A stretch of 6,510 bases of DNA from an uncultured Oscillibacter sp. (lineage in GTDB: Bacteria; Bacillota; Clostridia; Oscillospirales; Oscillospiraceae): NCBI GenBank assembly GCA_905236835.1, contig CAJOQY010000130.1:1-6510 (forward strand). Direction: 5' to 3'. Of the stretch, positions 5,374-6,510 are shown piece by piece; within the stretch, counting starts at the first letter, position 1, and each line of letters begins with the position of its first letter. The translations under genes were made by a program, and so were the position numbers. A model generated the notes under the pieces. The model ran no database searches. It saw nothing but the letters and a program-made list of their open reading frames with translations, and was not told the origin of the DNA.

Positions 5374-6510
5374 TCAGGCGAACATCATCAGCCCCCGCTG
5401 AATCAAATCCACACTCACCCAAGAGAACAGCCCAAGAAAGAGATTAAAAACCGTCAGAATCAGCGCGGAAATCAGATAAGCCGAAGGGATTCCGGTTTCC
5501 GATTCCGTCGGCTGTCCCATTTCTTCCGGCGTATTGGATAAATTTAAATTAAAATAAACATCCGCCGGATGATCCTGTCCGGACAGAACCTGCATGGCGA
5601 ACAGGCGCGGGGCGGAAATATCCGCGCCGCCGCGTCCGGCGGTGTAAATCCTGAGTACGGTGCGGATAAAATACATGGCGTTGAGCATGGAACTGACGCC
5701 AAGCGCGAGCATGGTGGCGAAAATCACGTTGCCGTCACCGGATTCCGCGGCGGCCACGGCGAATAATAATTTCGCCGAAAATCCGGCGAAAATCGGAATG
5801 CCGACCATAGATAAAGAACCGATTGTGAAGAAAATCCCGGCGTCACGGGCGCGAAGCCCGCTGCCCTGCAAATGATGAAACAACAGGCTGTCCCCGGAGA
5901 CGGACGCGAGGCGCGGCGTGGTTAAAAATAACAGCGATTTCGTGACCGCGTGCGCCAATATCTGAAACATCGCCGCCGTGTAACCCCGTTCCAGTCCGCC
6001 CAAGCCCAAGCCCATGTAAATATAACCGATCTGCGCGGCGGATGAAAACGCCACCATGCGGTTAATATGATTCGCCCGGAGCGCCGAGACGGATCCGAAT
6101 ATCATGCCGCAGATTCCCAGCGGGAATAATAAATTCCGGATCGGCAGGCTTTCAAATATCTCAATCCCGATACAACGCCAGTAGATTTTAAATAATAAAA
6201 ACAAATACGCTTTTGACACCAACGCCGACAAAATCGACGCGGAAGTCGGCGTGGCGGCTCCGTAGGTATCCGGCATCCAGAAATGAAACGGAAACAGCCC
6301 GCTTTTGATTCCAAGTCCGATTGTCAAAATCGCCAGCGAAAATGTGATATTCAGGCTTCCGCCCTCGGAGATAATCTCATATACGGCCCCGCGCATGGGG
6401 ACCATTAATAAATGCCCCGTCAAAGAATATAATAACACGACGCCCAATAAAAACAATCCTGATCCCAATAAATTCACGATCATATAACGCACGGCGGCAA
6501 GCGTTGTCCG
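5374..6510 (-). CDS. Complex I/Mrp-type antiporter-like membrane subunit, 5' end outside window
   Basis: Ion-translocating subunit of the NuoN/NuoM/MrpD superfamily, acting in the cytoplasmic membrane. The frame stays open to the right edge, reading RTTLAAVRYMIVN; a GTG at 6492 is not taken as the start, because this is helix-6 sequence and roughly 130 to 160 residues with the helix-5 glutamate should lie upstream. Numbering from the edge (378 visible residues): helix 7 GIKSGLFPFHFWMPD with Lys69, helix 8 SALVSKAYLF with Lys100, ILAHAVTKSLLFL with His187 and Lys191, and GFSAKL with Lys247, so all channel residues in view are kept. After helix 11 it has TTPRL where the relatives have a small AG motif. 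A hydrophilic loop at about residues 288-342 precedes the last membrane helix. The stop TGA lies 57 bases before the next gene, a same-strand relative. Family is certain; exact subunit type is not. Confidence 0.93.
   Translation of the reverse strand, partial: RTTLAAVRYMIVNLLGSGLFLLGVVLLYSLTGHLLMVPMRGAVYEIISEGGSLNITFSLAILTIGLGIKSGLFPFHFWMPDTYGAATPTSASILSALVSKAYLFLLFKIYWRCIGIEIFESLPIRNLLFPLGICGMIFGSVSALRANHINRMVAFSSAAQIGYIYMGLGLGGLERGYTAAMFQILAHAVTKSLLFLTTPRLASVSGDSLLFHHLQGSGLRARDAGIFFTIGSLSMVGIPIFAGFSAKLLFAVAAAESGDGNVIFATMLALGVSSMLNAMYFIRTVLRIYTAGRGGADISAPRLFAMQVLSGQDHPADVYFNLNLSNTPEEMGQPTESETGIPSAYLISALILTVFNLFLGLFSWVSVDLIQRGLMMFA

Noticed and set aside
6490..6492. GTG as the start of the first gene
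   Set aside because: The frame remains open to the edge and the following residues match helix 6 of the family, so the true start lies outside the window.

Overview
The window is one stretch of a single operon read entirely on the minus strand. It holds four tandem, paralogous integral-membrane proteins of the complex I / Mrp antiporter superfamily (the NuoL/NuoM/NuoN, MrpA/MrpD and HyfB/MbhH type, 'proton-conducting transporter membrane subunit'). No gene is supported on the plus strand, and no RNA gene, mobile element, phage gene or CRISPR array is visible.

Layout in order of transcription (right to left): (1) a subunit whose 5' end lies beyond the right edge (6510 to 5374); (2) a complete subunit of 502 residues (5316 to 3808); (3) a third subunit (stop at 2271, start uncertain between 3860 and 3764) whose reading frame runs into the end of gene 2; (4) a longer subunit of about 709 residues (2140 to 11) with a C-terminal extension resembling the lateral helix and last membrane helix of NuoL. 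Genes 1 and 2 are separated by 57 bases and genes 2 and 3 are adjacent or overlapping. Genes 3 and 4 are separated by about 130 bases of extremely A+T-rich, repeat-containing DNA ending in a strong ribosome binding site.

Together the four proteins would be the ion-translocating membrane arm of a larger complex. Each carries the buried lysine after 'G(F/I)(G/K)...' in membrane helix 7, the His-x-x-x-Lys pair of helices 10 and 11, and the lysine after 'GF(x)SK' or equivalent in helix 12. Three of the four also keep the helix 8 lysine; gene 3 has Asn there. The partner that supplies energy (a hydrogenase, a ferredoxin or NADH dehydrogenase module, or none, as in Mrp antiporters) is not in the window, so the ion (H+ or Na+) and electron chemistry cannot be decided. 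Four such subunits in a row is more than Mrp (two) or standard complex I (three).

Organism: a bacterium, probably anaerobic judging only from the gene type. Composition is mixed: GCG, CCG, ACG and CGC codons are common beside TTA, ATT and AAT codons, and short A+T-only tracts are scattered within genes and fill the spacers. I cannot assign a phylum from the sequence.
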